A stretch of DNA of 14,015 nt, from NCBI GenBank assembly GCA_036745245.1, contig DAIOGN010000095.1:1-14015 (forward strand), given 5' to 3'. The notes beneath the pieces are model-generated. The model was not told the origin of the DNA. It saw only the letters and a list, made by a program, of their open reading frames with translations, and ran no database searches. Shown here one piece after another: positions 1-7,416 of this stretch; within the stretch, counting starts at the first letter, position 1; each line of letters begins with the position of its first letter. The DNA is from DAIOGN01 sp036745245. Its GTDB lineage: Bacteria > Zixibacteria > MSB-5A5 > JAUVRN01. The translations under genes and the position numbers were made by a program.

Positions 1-2
1 CG

Positions 3-95
3 CACGATCGCCTGGATCCGGTGGCGGCCGAAGCCGCCGGCGTCGACCTCACGCGGCTGTTGTGGGTGCGCGGATCGGGCCATGCCGATCGCGGG
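3..95 (+). other. ImuA/RecA-like protein fragment fused in frame to AbgT (probable chimera)
   Basis: The first roughly 30 codons in frame 3 read HDRLDPVAAEAAGVDLTRLL followed by WVRG. This resembles the 'DxxDPxSAxAAGVDLxRLLWVR' stretch of the RecA-like ImuA/SulA-type proteins and not the N terminus of AbgT transporters. AbgT-like sequence starts only at about 95-120 ('VKAVSLVES', then 'RRLWVEMPQTFTHF'). Either the contig joins two loci here or the similarity is accidental. The resemblance is from memory of the family and was not searched. Confidence 0.45.
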
Positions 96-1608
96 GTGAA
101 GGCGGTGAGCCTGGTGGAGTCGACGCAGATTCGCCGGCTCTGGGTGGAGATGCCGCAAACCTTTACGCACTTTCATCCGCTCGGGTATGTCCTGGTGGTG
201 ATGCTGGGGGCCGGGGTGGCGGAACGCTCGGGACTGTTCTCCGCAGCCATGCGCCAGGGCGTGCGCTGGGCTCCTGTCTCACTGCTTACCCCAGCCGTGG
301 CCTTCGTGGGCATGATGGGGAATCTCGCGGCCGACGCGGCCTATGTGGTGCTGATTCCGCTGGCGGGTGTGCTCTATGCGGCGGCCGGCCGACATCCGGT
401 GGCGGGCATCGTTACGGCGTTCGCGGGCGTGTCGGGCGGATTTTCCGCCAACCTGCTGCCCGGACAGCTGGATGCTCTCCTGTTCGGCGAGACCCAAAAC
501 AGGGTTGTGATTTCCACGCGANNNNNNNNNNTGCGCCCGCCTCGCCGGCTGGAGCGCGCACATCCTCGAGCAGAAGCGCACGGGGCGGCTCATCCGGCCA
601 TCCGCGCGCTATGTCGGTCCAGCGCCCCGCATCCCGGAACAGGTGCCGGGCTGGGACGCCAACATCGCCGGCAACTGGTACTTCATTGCGGGCATGCTGG
701 TCCTGTTCCTGCCGGTGATCTGGTGGGTCACCGATAAGGTGATCGAACCTCGTCTCGTGCGTGCAGGAGCACCCGACGGCGAAGCGATGAAGAGCCTGGG
801 CGACGCCAATGCGCCTCTCTCACCCGCAGAGAAGAAAGGGCTCCTGCGCGCGTCTCTCGCGGCCCTGGCGGTGTGCGCTCTCTGGGCGTTTTTCGCGCTG
901 GGACCCGGAACGCCGCTGATCGATGAGGGCGCCGCTGTTCCCGAGGCCCGGCTGACGCCGTTCTACCAGTCGCTGGTGGCCGGGTTTTTCGTGATGTTTC
1001 TCGCGGCGGGCTGGGCCTACGGCCGCGCGGTGGGCACCCTGAAGTCGCACCGCGACGGCATCAAGATGATGGCCGGCGCCATGCACGATCTCTCTTACTA
1101 CCTGGTGCTCGCGTTTGTGGCGGCGCACTTCGTGGCCATGTTCAACTGGTCGAACCTCGGTCTCATCTTCGCCGTGACGGGCGCAGGCGCGATCGAGCAC
1201 TCCGGCCTGCCCATGCCGGCCCTGCTTGCGCTCATCGTGTTGTTCGCTGCCACGGTAAATTTGTTCATCGGATCGGCTTCCGCGAAATGGGCACTGCTGG
1301 CACCCGTGCTGGTACCCATGATGATGCTCCTGGGCGTGAGTGCCGAGATGACTACGGCGGCGTATCGCGTGGGCGACAGCGTCACCAACATCATTACGCC
1401 GCTCATGGTGTACTTCCCGCTCGTGCTGACGTTCTGTCAGCGCTGGCGCACCGACTTCGGGCTGGGCAGCCTCTCGGCGTCCATGCTCCCGTATTCATTC
1501 GGCCTGCTCCTGGTGGGGCTGGCGCAGACGTTTTTCTGGGTGTACCTCGAACTTCCGCTCGGACCCGGAGCAGGCGTGCACTACACGCTGCCGTCCGTGA
1601 CACCGTAG
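3..1608 (+). CDS. AbgT-family transporter (p-aminobenzoyl-glutamate transporter family), 5' partial and interrupted by an assembly gap
   Basis: Polytopic inner-membrane protein of the AbgT family, whose characterised members import p-aminobenzoyl-glutamate or export sulfonamides. AbgT-like motifs are visible on both sides of the gap. Before it: 'PLGYVLVVMLGAGVAERSGL' (about 177-236), 'GMMGNLAADAAYVVLIPLAG' and 'GGFSANLLPGQLDALLFG'. After it: 'NIAGNWYFIAG', 'WWVTDKVIEPRL', and a C-terminal half with several hydrophobic segments and 'GDSVTNIITPLMVYFPLVL'. The frame is open from the window edge, so the true start is not visible, and the usual first transmembrane region is missing. Frame 3 runs into the Ns at 522 and the gene resumes in frame 1 at 532; ten is therefore not a real gap size. 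About 30 residues at each of 3-95 and 532-630 do not look like AbgT (separate entries). Stop TAG at 1606-1608, 16 bases before the methyltransferase. Family call is firm; substrate is unknown. Confidence 0.85.
522..531. other. Assembly gap (10 N) inside the AbgT gene
   Basis: Ten consecutive Ns. The AbgT frame changes from 3 to 1 across them, so the count is a placeholder for a gap of unknown size. Confidence 0.95.
532..630 (+). other. Citrate-synthase C-terminal-like segment inside the AbgT frame (probable chimera)
   Basis: The 33 codons right after the gap include 'ARLAGWSAHILEQ', 'RLIRP' and 'YVGPAPR'. This is the characteristic C-terminal tail of bacterial citrate synthases (GWtAHilEQ...nRLiRP...YvGP). 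AbgT proteins have no such segment: their 'DALLxG' loop leads within roughly ten residues to the 'N..GNWYF' helix, which here begins only at about 652. The stretch stays open and in frame with the downstream AbgT half. Misassembly at a contig end is the simplest reading; a real insertion is less likely. Confidence 0.65.
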
Positions 1609-1624
1609 CGCAGACAAGTAACCG

Positions 1625-2454
1625 ATGGAGTCTTCGACAGGTATGAAGCAGGAAAAGGACTACATTCTTGGCACGCACGACGACGAAGTCGAGCGATTGG
1701 GTCTCCAGCACCGCGTGTGGCGCCCCCGCGCCTCCGACGCGTGGCGTCGTGCAGGATTCACCACGGGATGGAAGATTCTCGACATCGGCTCAGGGCCGGG
1801 GCTGGCCACCGTGGACCTGGCTCAGATCGTGGGGCCGACAGGCTGCGTGTGGGCGGTGGAGAGATCGCGGAGGTTTCTCGACGTACTGGAAGCCCGCGCG
1901 AAAGCCCACGATCTCGGACAGATCAAGATCGTGGAGGCCGATCTCGACCGGGACGACCTTCCAGCCGGACCGGCCGACGCAGCCTGGGTTCGCTGGGTGT
2001 TCGCCTTCGTGAAGAACCCTCGCCGGCTCCTCGAGCGAATCACCCGGTCACTGCGCCCGGGCGGCGTGCTCGTGGCGCATGAGTACCTCGACTACTCCAC
2101 GTGGAAAACTGCGCCCAGAATCCCCGAACTTGAAGAGTTTGTAAAAGTGGTGGTGAAGAGCTGGCGTGACGACGGCGGCGAGCCCGACATTGGCGTGCAG
2201 CTTCCGACCTGGCTTACGGAGCTGGGCTACGAACTCACGGACGTGCGGNNNNNNNNNNTTCGCCCTCCAACTACTTCTGGCAATGGCCCAAGGCGTTTGT
2301 GGAAGTGGGCGTGCAGCGCCTCACCGATCTGGGACACCTCACGCGCGAGAGGGGCCAGGCCATTCGCGACGCCTTCACCCGGGCGGAGACTCAGCCGGGC
2401 GCGCTGGTGGTCACGCCGCTCGTGATCGAGATCATCGCAACGAAGCGCGGCTAG
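1625..2454 (+). CDS. Class I SAM-dependent methyltransferase (UbiE/Methyltransf_25-like), interrupted by an assembly gap
   Basis: Predicted soluble Rossmann-fold methyltransferase. SAM-binding motif I is 'ILDIGSGPG' near residues 49-57; the acidic end of strand 2 is 'VWAVERS', and 'IVEADL' and 'LRPGGVLVAHEY' match later class I motifs. The N-terminal half is in frame 2. After ten Ns at 2249-2258 the coding sequence resumes in frame 1 from 2260 with 'SPSNYFWQWPKAFVEVG', which fits the C-terminal part of this subfamily, and runs to TAG at 2452-2454. Comparison with relatives as I remember them suggests only some 8 residues are missing, so the shift is a gap artefact and not a true frameshift. 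ATG 1625 is the first start; ATG 1643 is an alternative. Neither has a strong ribosome binding site. The gene is convergent with the minus-strand gene ending at 2464, with 9 bases between stops and no obvious terminator. Substrate is unknown. Confidence 0.85.
2249..2258. other. Assembly gap (10 N) inside the methyltransferase gene
   Basis: Ten Ns separate the frame 2 and frame 1 parts of one methyltransferase. The real missing length must restore the frame. Confidence 0.95.
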
Positions 2455-2463
2455 CTCTGCTCC

Positions 2464-3690
2464 TCAGGGACACACGGGCACGTCCGCGCCCTTGAATACA
2501 TAGTTCACCAGCAGAATGACATCCGCCGCTGTCAGCTCGTCGTCGCAGTTGATGTCGGACTCTACGGGGTCTGCCGGTGGCGCGCCCGACTTGAACACGA
2601 CATTCACCAGGTGGATGATGTCCGTAGAGGTCACTGCGCCATCTGCGGAAACATCACCGCGCGCGTCCAGAGGGTAAACGAGCACTCCCGCGTAGCTTTC
2701 GCTGCGAAGCGCAACACTGTCGTACACTGTGATGCCGAAGGTCTGATAGCTGAACCCGGGTCCTATGCAGGAGCCAGGCGAATCCGTCGCGTAGCACCAG
2801 TTAACGGACGGTGCCGACAGGTCGGACTCATCCAGTATGTAGAGCCCAAACGGGTGGCTGGCCACCCACGCCCTGTCGTTGACCACGGTCAGGTCGAAAT
2901 CGTAGCCTTCACCGCCGTATCGGCCAACAAACTGAACCTCCGCGGGGTTTGTGATGTCGTAGGAGAGGACCCCGAAGGTCGGGGACGTGGGGTGGAAATT
3001 CGCAGCAAACATGTAGGATCCCTGCGCCTCCAGAGAAACGCAGGAGGCAATCAGTGGAAAGGTGTCTATGACTTGCGGTGAGTAGGGGTTGTGCAGATCG
3101 ATGGCAAACACCTGCATGGTGGCCGCGTACAGCACCGAGTCGACCACCTCGCAGTCGAAGCATCCTCCCGGGAACATGTTCAGGGGTTGCAGCATCACGG
3201 GCATGGAAGGGTCGGAAATATCCACGAGAAAGCCTTGGATGTAGATGCTTCCCCCGATGATCGCTACATCACCGAACGGCTGCACGCAACGTACATCCTG
3301 GCCGATTAGTGCCTGCGAAATGACCACGGGAACACTGACATCGGAGATATCCACGACGTAGAATCCGTTGTCCCAGGCGGGCACATACGCCAGTCCATCC
3401 TGGACGACAATTCGGAATTGCCCGACGAGGTTGTCGGCCGGCCAGCGGTCCGGCAAATCCAGGCTCGACTTGAGTTCGGGAGCCGACACTACGGAAAAGT
3501 CATAGATGCGCATCCCGGCCCTCAAGGACACCAGGGCGTACGGCCCCACCATGGTGACGCTCCGGACATCTTCCCCCGCAGTGCCCGGCACGACCCAGGG
3601 TACGGAAGCGTTGACTGGTTGACTCGTTGATCCTGTGAGAAGGCCCAGGAGAAGACCGCAGAGCATTCCAACTCTTGATCGCAGGTACAT
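2464..3690 (-). CDS. Secreted LVIVP-repeat beta-propeller protein with C-terminal type I dockerin (paralogue A)
   Basis: 408 residues, probably exported. The N terminus is a Sec-type signal (basic MYLRSR, hydrophobic core about 8-19, likely cleavage after VNA28). Residues about 35-340 hold repeated strands of LVIVP type such as 'YVVDISDVSVPVV' and 'GFLVDISDPSMPVML', which should form a beta-propeller. Residues 345-405 are a dockerin: loop 1 is D346-V-S-A-D...T-D357 and loop 2 D379-I-N-C-D...D390, each followed by a helix ('LVNVVFK', 'LVNYVFK'). Dockerins bind cohesins, but none is visible here. Cysteines C299/C308 and C382/C407 are shared with both paralogues. ATG 3690 has a strong GGAGGT at 3696-3701, seven bases or fewer upstream. 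It is last of three tandem paralogues, 43 bases after the preceding gene, and is closer to paralogue C than to B ('EDVRSVTxVG' is common to both). Biological role unknown. Confidence 0.88.
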   Translation of the reverse strand: MYLRSRVGMLCGLLLGLLTGSTSQPVNASVPWVVPGTAGEDVRSVTMVGPYALVSLRAGMRIYDFSVVSAPELKSSLDLPDRWPADNLVGQFRIVVQDGLAYVPAWDNGFYVVDISDVSVPVVISQALIGQDVRCVQPFGDVAIIGGSIYIQGFLVDISDPSMPVMLQPLNMFPGGCFDCEVVDSVLYAATMQVFAIDLHNPYSPQVIDTFPLIASCVSLEAQGSYMFAANFHPTSPTFGVLSYDITNPAEVQFVGRYGGEGYDFDLTVVNDRAWVASHPFGLYILDESDLSAPSVNWCYATDSPGSCIGPGFSYQTFGITVYDSVALRSESYAGVLVYPLDARGDVSADGAVTSTDIIHLVNVVFKSGAPPADPVESDINCDDELTAADVILLVNYVFKGADVPVCP

Positions 3691-3733
3691 GGTGCACCTC
3701 CAGGTGCGTACGTGACCCCGTCCCGTGCGCCAT

Positions 3734-4987
3734 CTATGGACACACGGGCGGCGTGGAGCCCTTGAACACGAAATTCACGAGATAGATGATGTCCGCGGAG
3801 GTGATGCCTCCCAGGCACTCGGTGTCGCCTTGCTCCACCGGGTTCGGCGGCAGCCCCGACTTGAAGACGTAATTCACCAGCAGGATGATGTCCGCCGCGT
3901 TCTTCTTCGCGTCGGCGTTGATGTCGCCCCGACTGTCCAGCGCGTAGATTAGAAGACCCTGGTCGCATGACACGTACGCAAACCCATCCACCACCGCGAC
4001 ACTGGACGAATTGGTGTACGATCCTTCAAAGCTGCCGGCGCATTGCGGAGGAACTCCCGTCTCATAGCAGTTGACATAGACCGGTTGCTCCGGGTTGGAA
4101 ACATCGGCGGCATGGAGTCCGGAGTTCTCGTTGGTCATGAAGCAGTGGTTGCCCACCGGCACGGCATCCTCGTCAACGGCGTGTTGCGGATTGCTGCCCA
4201 GGAGAACCGGAACATCGGGCGTGGAAATGTCGAACACACCGAGCCCCTGCAGGCCGCCGCTTTGAACGACGTGTATGTCGGCCACAAAGAGTTGGGTGCC
4301 CTGCACCGCTACAGAATAGGCCCACGCCGTTTCGGTGAACGTATGCAGGAGCACCGGGTGGGCCGGGTCCGTGATGTCGAAGGTGTAGAGGAAGTGCGCA
4401 GCCGCATACAGGTGGGTCCCCACGACGCAGAAGTCATAGACCAGCAAGTGGTCGAGGATGGAATCAACCACCATTGGTTGCGTGGGGTCTGAGAGGTCGA
4501 TCGTCTTCAGGGCCTGATCTGCACCCGCCAGGTAACCGTAGCGACCATGAACTTCGATACTGCGGACCCGGTCGGGGGAGGCCAGGTGCCCCACCACCAG
4601 CGGCTGGGCCGGATCGGAGATGTCGATCACGTACAGGCCTTCCAGCCAGTGCGGCAGATAGGCGAAGCGACCCTGGATTTCAACACGGAAGTGGCCGGTG
4701 GCCTGTGGTGGCCGGGGATTTCCGATCTCCAAGCGGGTCACGAATTGGGGTGCCGACAGATCGGTGAGATCCAGCACCAACAGCCCGGCTGCGATGGAAC
4801 AGAAGCCCCAGTGCCCCGCCACGGTGACGTTGCGAAGACCGACATTTGTCGTACTGTCCGCGATGATGGGCGACAATCGGTGGGGTGGCTGGGACGAATC
4901 GCCGGCGAGAGCCCGGGGCACCAGGGCGAGGCCGAGTACTGTCACCGCGATCACGGTTCGGTTCAAAGTGCGAATGGCGTTCAGCAT
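3734..4987 (-). CDS. Secreted LVIVP-repeat beta-propeller protein with C-terminal type I dockerin (paralogue B)
   Basis: 417 residues from ATG 4987, chosen because AAGGAG lies at 4993-4998 and because this start gives a clean signal peptide (basic MLNAIRTLNR, hydrophobic 11-24, cleavage probably after ALA28). An upstream in-frame ATG at 5038 would put 17 polar residues before it. Residues about 45-350 contain LVIVP-type units, for example 'YVIDISDPAQPLVVGHLA', 'KTIDLSDPTQPMVVDS' and 'YTFDITDPAHPVLLHTF'. The dockerin spans about 353-412: loop 1 D355-I-N-A-D...D366 looks competent, while loop 2 D388-T-E-C-L...D399 has Leu at the fifth ligand position. Cysteine pairs C307/C316 and C391/C416 are conserved with A and C. 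It is the most divergent of the three. Spacing of 65 bases to C and 43 to A suggests co-transcription. Function unknown; probably surface or secreted. Confidence 0.88.
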   Translation of the reverse strand: MLNAIRTLNRTVIAVTVLGLALVPRALAGDSSQPPHRLSPIIADSTTNVGLRNVTVAGHWGFCSIAAGLLVLDLTDLSAPQFVTRLEIGNPRPPQATGHFRVEIQGRFAYLPHWLEGLYVIDISDPAQPLVVGHLASPDRVRSIEVHGRYGYLAGADQALKTIDLSDPTQPMVVDSILDHLLVYDFCVVGTHLYAAAHFLYTFDITDPAHPVLLHTFTETAWAYSVAVQGTQLFVADIHVVQSGGLQGLGVFDISTPDVPVLLGSNPQHAVDEDAVPVGNHCFMTNENSGLHAADVSNPEQPVYVNCYETGVPPQCAGSFEGSYTNSSSVAVVDGFAYVSCDQGLLIYALDSRGDINADAKKNAADIILLVNYVFKSGLPPNPVEQGDTECLGGITSADIIYLVNFVFKGSTPPVCP

Positions 4988-4992
4988 CCAGG

Positions 4993-4998
4993 CTCCTT
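4993..4998 (-). promoter_or_regulatory. Ribosome binding site deciding the start of paralogue B
   Basis: Minus-strand AAGGAG, five bases upstream of ATG 4987. The longer in-frame start at 5038 has no comparable site. Confidence 0.75.
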
Positions 4999-5052
4999 CA
5001 GACCGATCCTGCGACGAGTACGGTTGGACAGAGAACACAAGGCGGCTTCACG

Positions 5053-6276
5053 TCAGGGGCACAGGGGCACGTCGCTGCCCTTGAACACATAATTCACCAG
5101 GATGATCACATCGGCCGCCGTCAGGTCTTCGCTGCAATTGGTGTCTGCCTGCGTCGGGGACGCCGGCGGGGCGCCCGACTTGAAGACGTGATTCACGAGG
5201 ACTATGATGTCGGTCGAATTCGGAACCCCGTCCGCATTAACGTCGCTTCTTGCCTGAAGCGTGTACGCCAGGAGGCCCGACCAGCCGGCGCTCACGAAAG
5301 CATACTGATCGTGGAGGATCACGTCGAAGGCGGCCGAAATGGCGGTAATCGGGTAGAGGCACGGAGCCGCCGTACCGGTGGCATAGCAGGTGATCATGGT
5401 CGGCTGGGTGGGGTCGGAGATGTTCACGGCATACAGGCCGGCGGGACTGTTGAGCACCCAGGCCCGGTCGTTGCGAGCCGTGATGGCCACATCATCGCCT
5501 CCGTTCATCAGCTTGCCCAGAAACTCCGGGGAGGCGGGGTTCGAGATATCGTACGAGCCCATTCCGCGAAGGGCCGAACGGTAAAAGTTGTCGATGACGT
5601 GAACTCTGGCCCCCTGCACATCAAAATCCAGGCAGGAACCCACGAATGGGAAGGTGTCCATCACCGCGGGTTTGAGCGGAATGGTCAGATCGACCACGTA
5701 GACGTGACCTGAGGCGGCGTACATCAGGGAGCCCAGCACCTGGGCCTCAAACAGTCCGCCATCAAGAAATGTAAAGCTGTCCACCACATGAGGATCTTGA
5801 ACGACAGATATGTCCACGACATACCCGGGCACGTATGGAGTACCCGCGACGTAGGCGTAGTCTCCGTACAGTGCAACGCAGCGTCCGGAACCCGGCCGGT
5901 TGGTGGCGCCCACGACGATCGGAGAGTCGATGTCTGCAATACTCACAACGTAGAAGCCCAGGTCGAAGGACGGCACAAAGGCGTGGTCGCCCCTCACCAC
6001 GATCTCGAATTGTCCGTGCAATTGGCCCGGCCAGCGTTCGGGGAGATCCAAACGAGTCACCATCTGGGGCGAGGAAGGGTCCGAAAAGTCGTACACTAGC
6101 ACCCCATGCTGAACTGAAATGAGGCCGCGGGACCCAACAAACGTAACACTTCGTACATCTTCGTTGGGGGTTCCGCCAACCGTCCACGGATTCTGCTGTT
6201 GAGCGGAGATCTTTGAAGCGAGTAGAAACGTGCCGGCGGTGAGAATCACCGATCCGGTGAAGCGGAGAGCTTGCAT
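5053..6276 (-). CDS. Secreted LVIVP-repeat beta-propeller protein with C-terminal type I dockerin (paralogue C)
   Basis: 407 residues from ATG 6276. An in-frame GTG lies two codons upstream (6282), but the AAGGGG at 6285-6290 is better spaced for the ATG. Signal peptide: basic residue R5, hydrophobic 8-20, cleavage probably after ISA25. LVIVP-type units fill about 35-340 ('YVVDISVVQDPHVVDSF', 'YVVDLTIPLKPAVMDTF', 'YAVNISDPTQPTMITCYA'). The dockerin spans about 344-402: loop 1 D345-V-N-A-D...D356, loop 2 D378-T-N-C-S...D389 with Ser at the fifth position. C307/C316 and C381/C406 are shared with A and B. It is the first gene of the probable three-gene unit; the 222 bases upstream (6277-6498) hold the expected promoter, but I see no convincing -35/-10 pair there. 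The substrate or ligand of the propeller cannot be read from sequence. Confidence 0.88.
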   Translation of the reverse strand: MQALRFTGSVILTAGTFLLASKISAQQQNPWTVGGTPNEDVRSVTFVGSRGLISVQHGVLVYDFSDPSSPQMVTRLDLPERWPGQLHGQFEIVVRGDHAFVPSFDLGFYVVSIADIDSPIVVGATNRPGSGRCVALYGDYAYVAGTPYVPGYVVDISVVQDPHVVDSFTFLDGGLFEAQVLGSLMYAASGHVYVVDLTIPLKPAVMDTFPFVGSCLDFDVQGARVHVIDNFYRSALRGMGSYDISNPASPEFLGKLMNGGDDVAITARNDRAWVLNSPAGLYAVNISDPTQPTMITCYATGTAAPCLYPITAISAAFDVILHDQYAFVSAGWSGLLAYTLQARSDVNADGVPNSTDIIVLVNHVFKSGAPPASPTQADTNCSEDLTAADVIILVNYVFKGSDVPLCP

Positions 6277-6284
6277 TGACACAG

Positions 6285-6290
6285 CCCCTT
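6285..6290 (-). promoter_or_regulatory. Ribosome binding site of paralogue C
   Basis: Minus-strand AAGGGG, eight bases before ATG 6276 and only two before the alternative GTG 6282, which favours the ATG. Confidence 0.55.
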
Positions 6291-6498
6291 GCGGCGGCGA
6301 GGCCCTGTGGCCACCGCAGGCTCAATGTATGTCTGGACGGCGGACACGACCAGCCAAATCGGCGGCGGTTGAAATGCCGCGGCTACACGGGCGGCTGCAA
6401 CTTACCAGCCAGTCCGAAGGGGTTGGATACAGCGGTACGCAGCCAGCGGCCTTTGGGGCGCTGCATCTTGAAGCAGACCGAAGGCCGCAACTCCTCAG

Positions 6499-6786
6499 CT
6501 ATGGATTCTTCATCTCCCGCACGTACGCCGCCTTGCCCTCGTTCACCGCGGCCTTCACGGCGGCCACGCGATTCTCAGCTTCGCCCACCAGGGTCTGCGT
6601 CTTCGCGCGTACCTTCTCCTCGACCAGGTCGAGTTTCTCGGCACCCTTCTCCTTCAGGTCCTCGAGCTTCGACTTCAGCTTCTTGCGCGTGTTGGCGCCT
6701 GAATCGGGGGCCAGAAGCACGCCGGCCACCGCGCCGATCGCGGCACCCACGATGAATGCCAGCAGGTTGTCTGTTTTGTTGCTCAT
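6499..6786 (-). CDS. YtxH-like small membrane-associated protein
   Basis: 95 residues. An N-terminal glycine/alanine-rich hydrophobic segment (about 8-26, 'LLAFIVGAAIGAVAGVLLAP') is followed by 'DSGANTRKKLKSKLEDLKEK' and a highly charged, probably helical or coiled-coil tail to the C terminus. This is the YtxH/gas-vesicle-like architecture seen in general stress proteins of Bacillus, where it is membrane-anchored; biochemical function is unknown. ATG 6786 is preceded by a perfect GGAGGT at 6792-6797 that lies inside the last codons of the upstream gene. Only one base separates that gene's stop from this start, so translation is probably coupled. The pairing of YtxH with DUF948 proteins is a common bacterial arrangement, which supports both calls. 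Confidence 0.85.
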   Translation of the reverse strand: MSNKTDNLLAFIVGAAIGAVAGVLLAPDSGANTRKKLKSKLEDLKEKGAEKLDLVEEKVRAKTQTLVGEAENRVAAVKAAVNEGKAAYVREMKNP

Positions 6787-6787
6787 C

Positions 6788-7258
6788 TCAAACCTCCGTA
6801 GACTGTGGTCGGGGTGTCAGGGTCTCTGTGGCACCGCCCGACACTTCACTTGTTGCGTCGTCTGACTCCTGGTCAGCGTCGTGATTCTGACCGTGCCTCT
6901 GGCGGAAGAGCTGCATCACCGCCTGAATGCCAGCGACGGTAGCCGTGATGTACTTCAGCGGTTTGGCGAATGACCCTGCCGTATCCAGCACAGGATGGGC
7001 CACTGCGGCCGCCTTTTCGGTGATCGTGAGTGCATGGGTTGCCATGGCATTCACCTTCTGGGTCACCTGGCGAATCTCCGCCAGTTCCGCTTCGGTTTCG
7101 GCCAGGATTCGGTCGACCCGCGGAGTCATTTCGTTGACGCGCGCCAACAGCTGCTGCGCTTCCGCCACGGCACGCGACAGCCGAAGGATCAACACCACCA
7201 GAACCGACGCCACGACCAGAACGGCCGCCGCAATCAGGTAGACCAGCCAGAGTTCCAT
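6788..7258 (-). CDS. DUF948-like membrane protein
   Basis: 156 residues from ATG 7258. One N-terminal transmembrane helix (about 4-26, 'VYLIAAAVLVVASVLVVLIL') is followed by a long alpha-helical region with heptad character ('LARVNEMTPRVDRILAETEA', 'QVTQKVNAMATHAL') and a polar, low-complexity C-terminal tail rich in D/E/T. This is the layout of DUF948 proteins, which are found beside YtxH genes; molecular role unknown. A longer frame to 7312 adds 18 residues that look non-coding (MRPKSFDARGGGITYIGH), so I prefer the internal ATG, which sits directly before the membrane helix. No good Shine-Dalgarno is seen; a TATATT six bases before this ATG raises the possibility of a leaderless transcript. 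The gene is divergent from the hydrolase, with 158 bases between. Confidence 0.75.
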   Translation of the reverse strand: MELWLVYLIAAAVLVVASVLVVLILRLSRAVAEAQQLLARVNEMTPRVDRILAETEAELAEIRQVTQKVNAMATHALTITEKAAAVAHPVLDTAGSFAKPLKYITATVAGIQAVMQLFRQRHGQNHDADQESDDATSEVSGGATETLTPRPQSTEV

Positions 7259-7416
7259 GTGTCCAATATACGTGATTCCACCGCCCCGCGCGTCGAAAGA
7301 CTTGGGCCGCAAGGGGTGGCCATGCCCTCGACGGACCGGACCGCGAAGGCGGAGTTGTCCTCATCTGTGCATCCAGCCCTTGATCACGGGCCCCTGGCGC
7401 GGCATCCTCGAATTGC

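Noticed and set aside
2464..6276. Tandem DNA repeats or a repeat-mediated mobile region
   Set aside because: The three genes are similar as proteins but too diverged at DNA level to form direct repeats; no inverted ends or transposase.
5762..6325. 187-residue minus-strand frame overlapping paralogue C
   Set aside because: A shifted frame of the propeller gene; the real frame has signal peptide, repeats and dockerin.
6439..6464. Hairpin downstream of the YtxH gene as a terminator
   Set aside because: A stem of about 5-7 pairs with a bulge and no T tract; not enough to call.
6230..6865. 211-residue plus-strand frame over the YtxH gene
   Set aside because: Antisense to a convincing YtxH gene with a perfect ribosome binding site; Ser/Arg/Ala-rich without domain signs.
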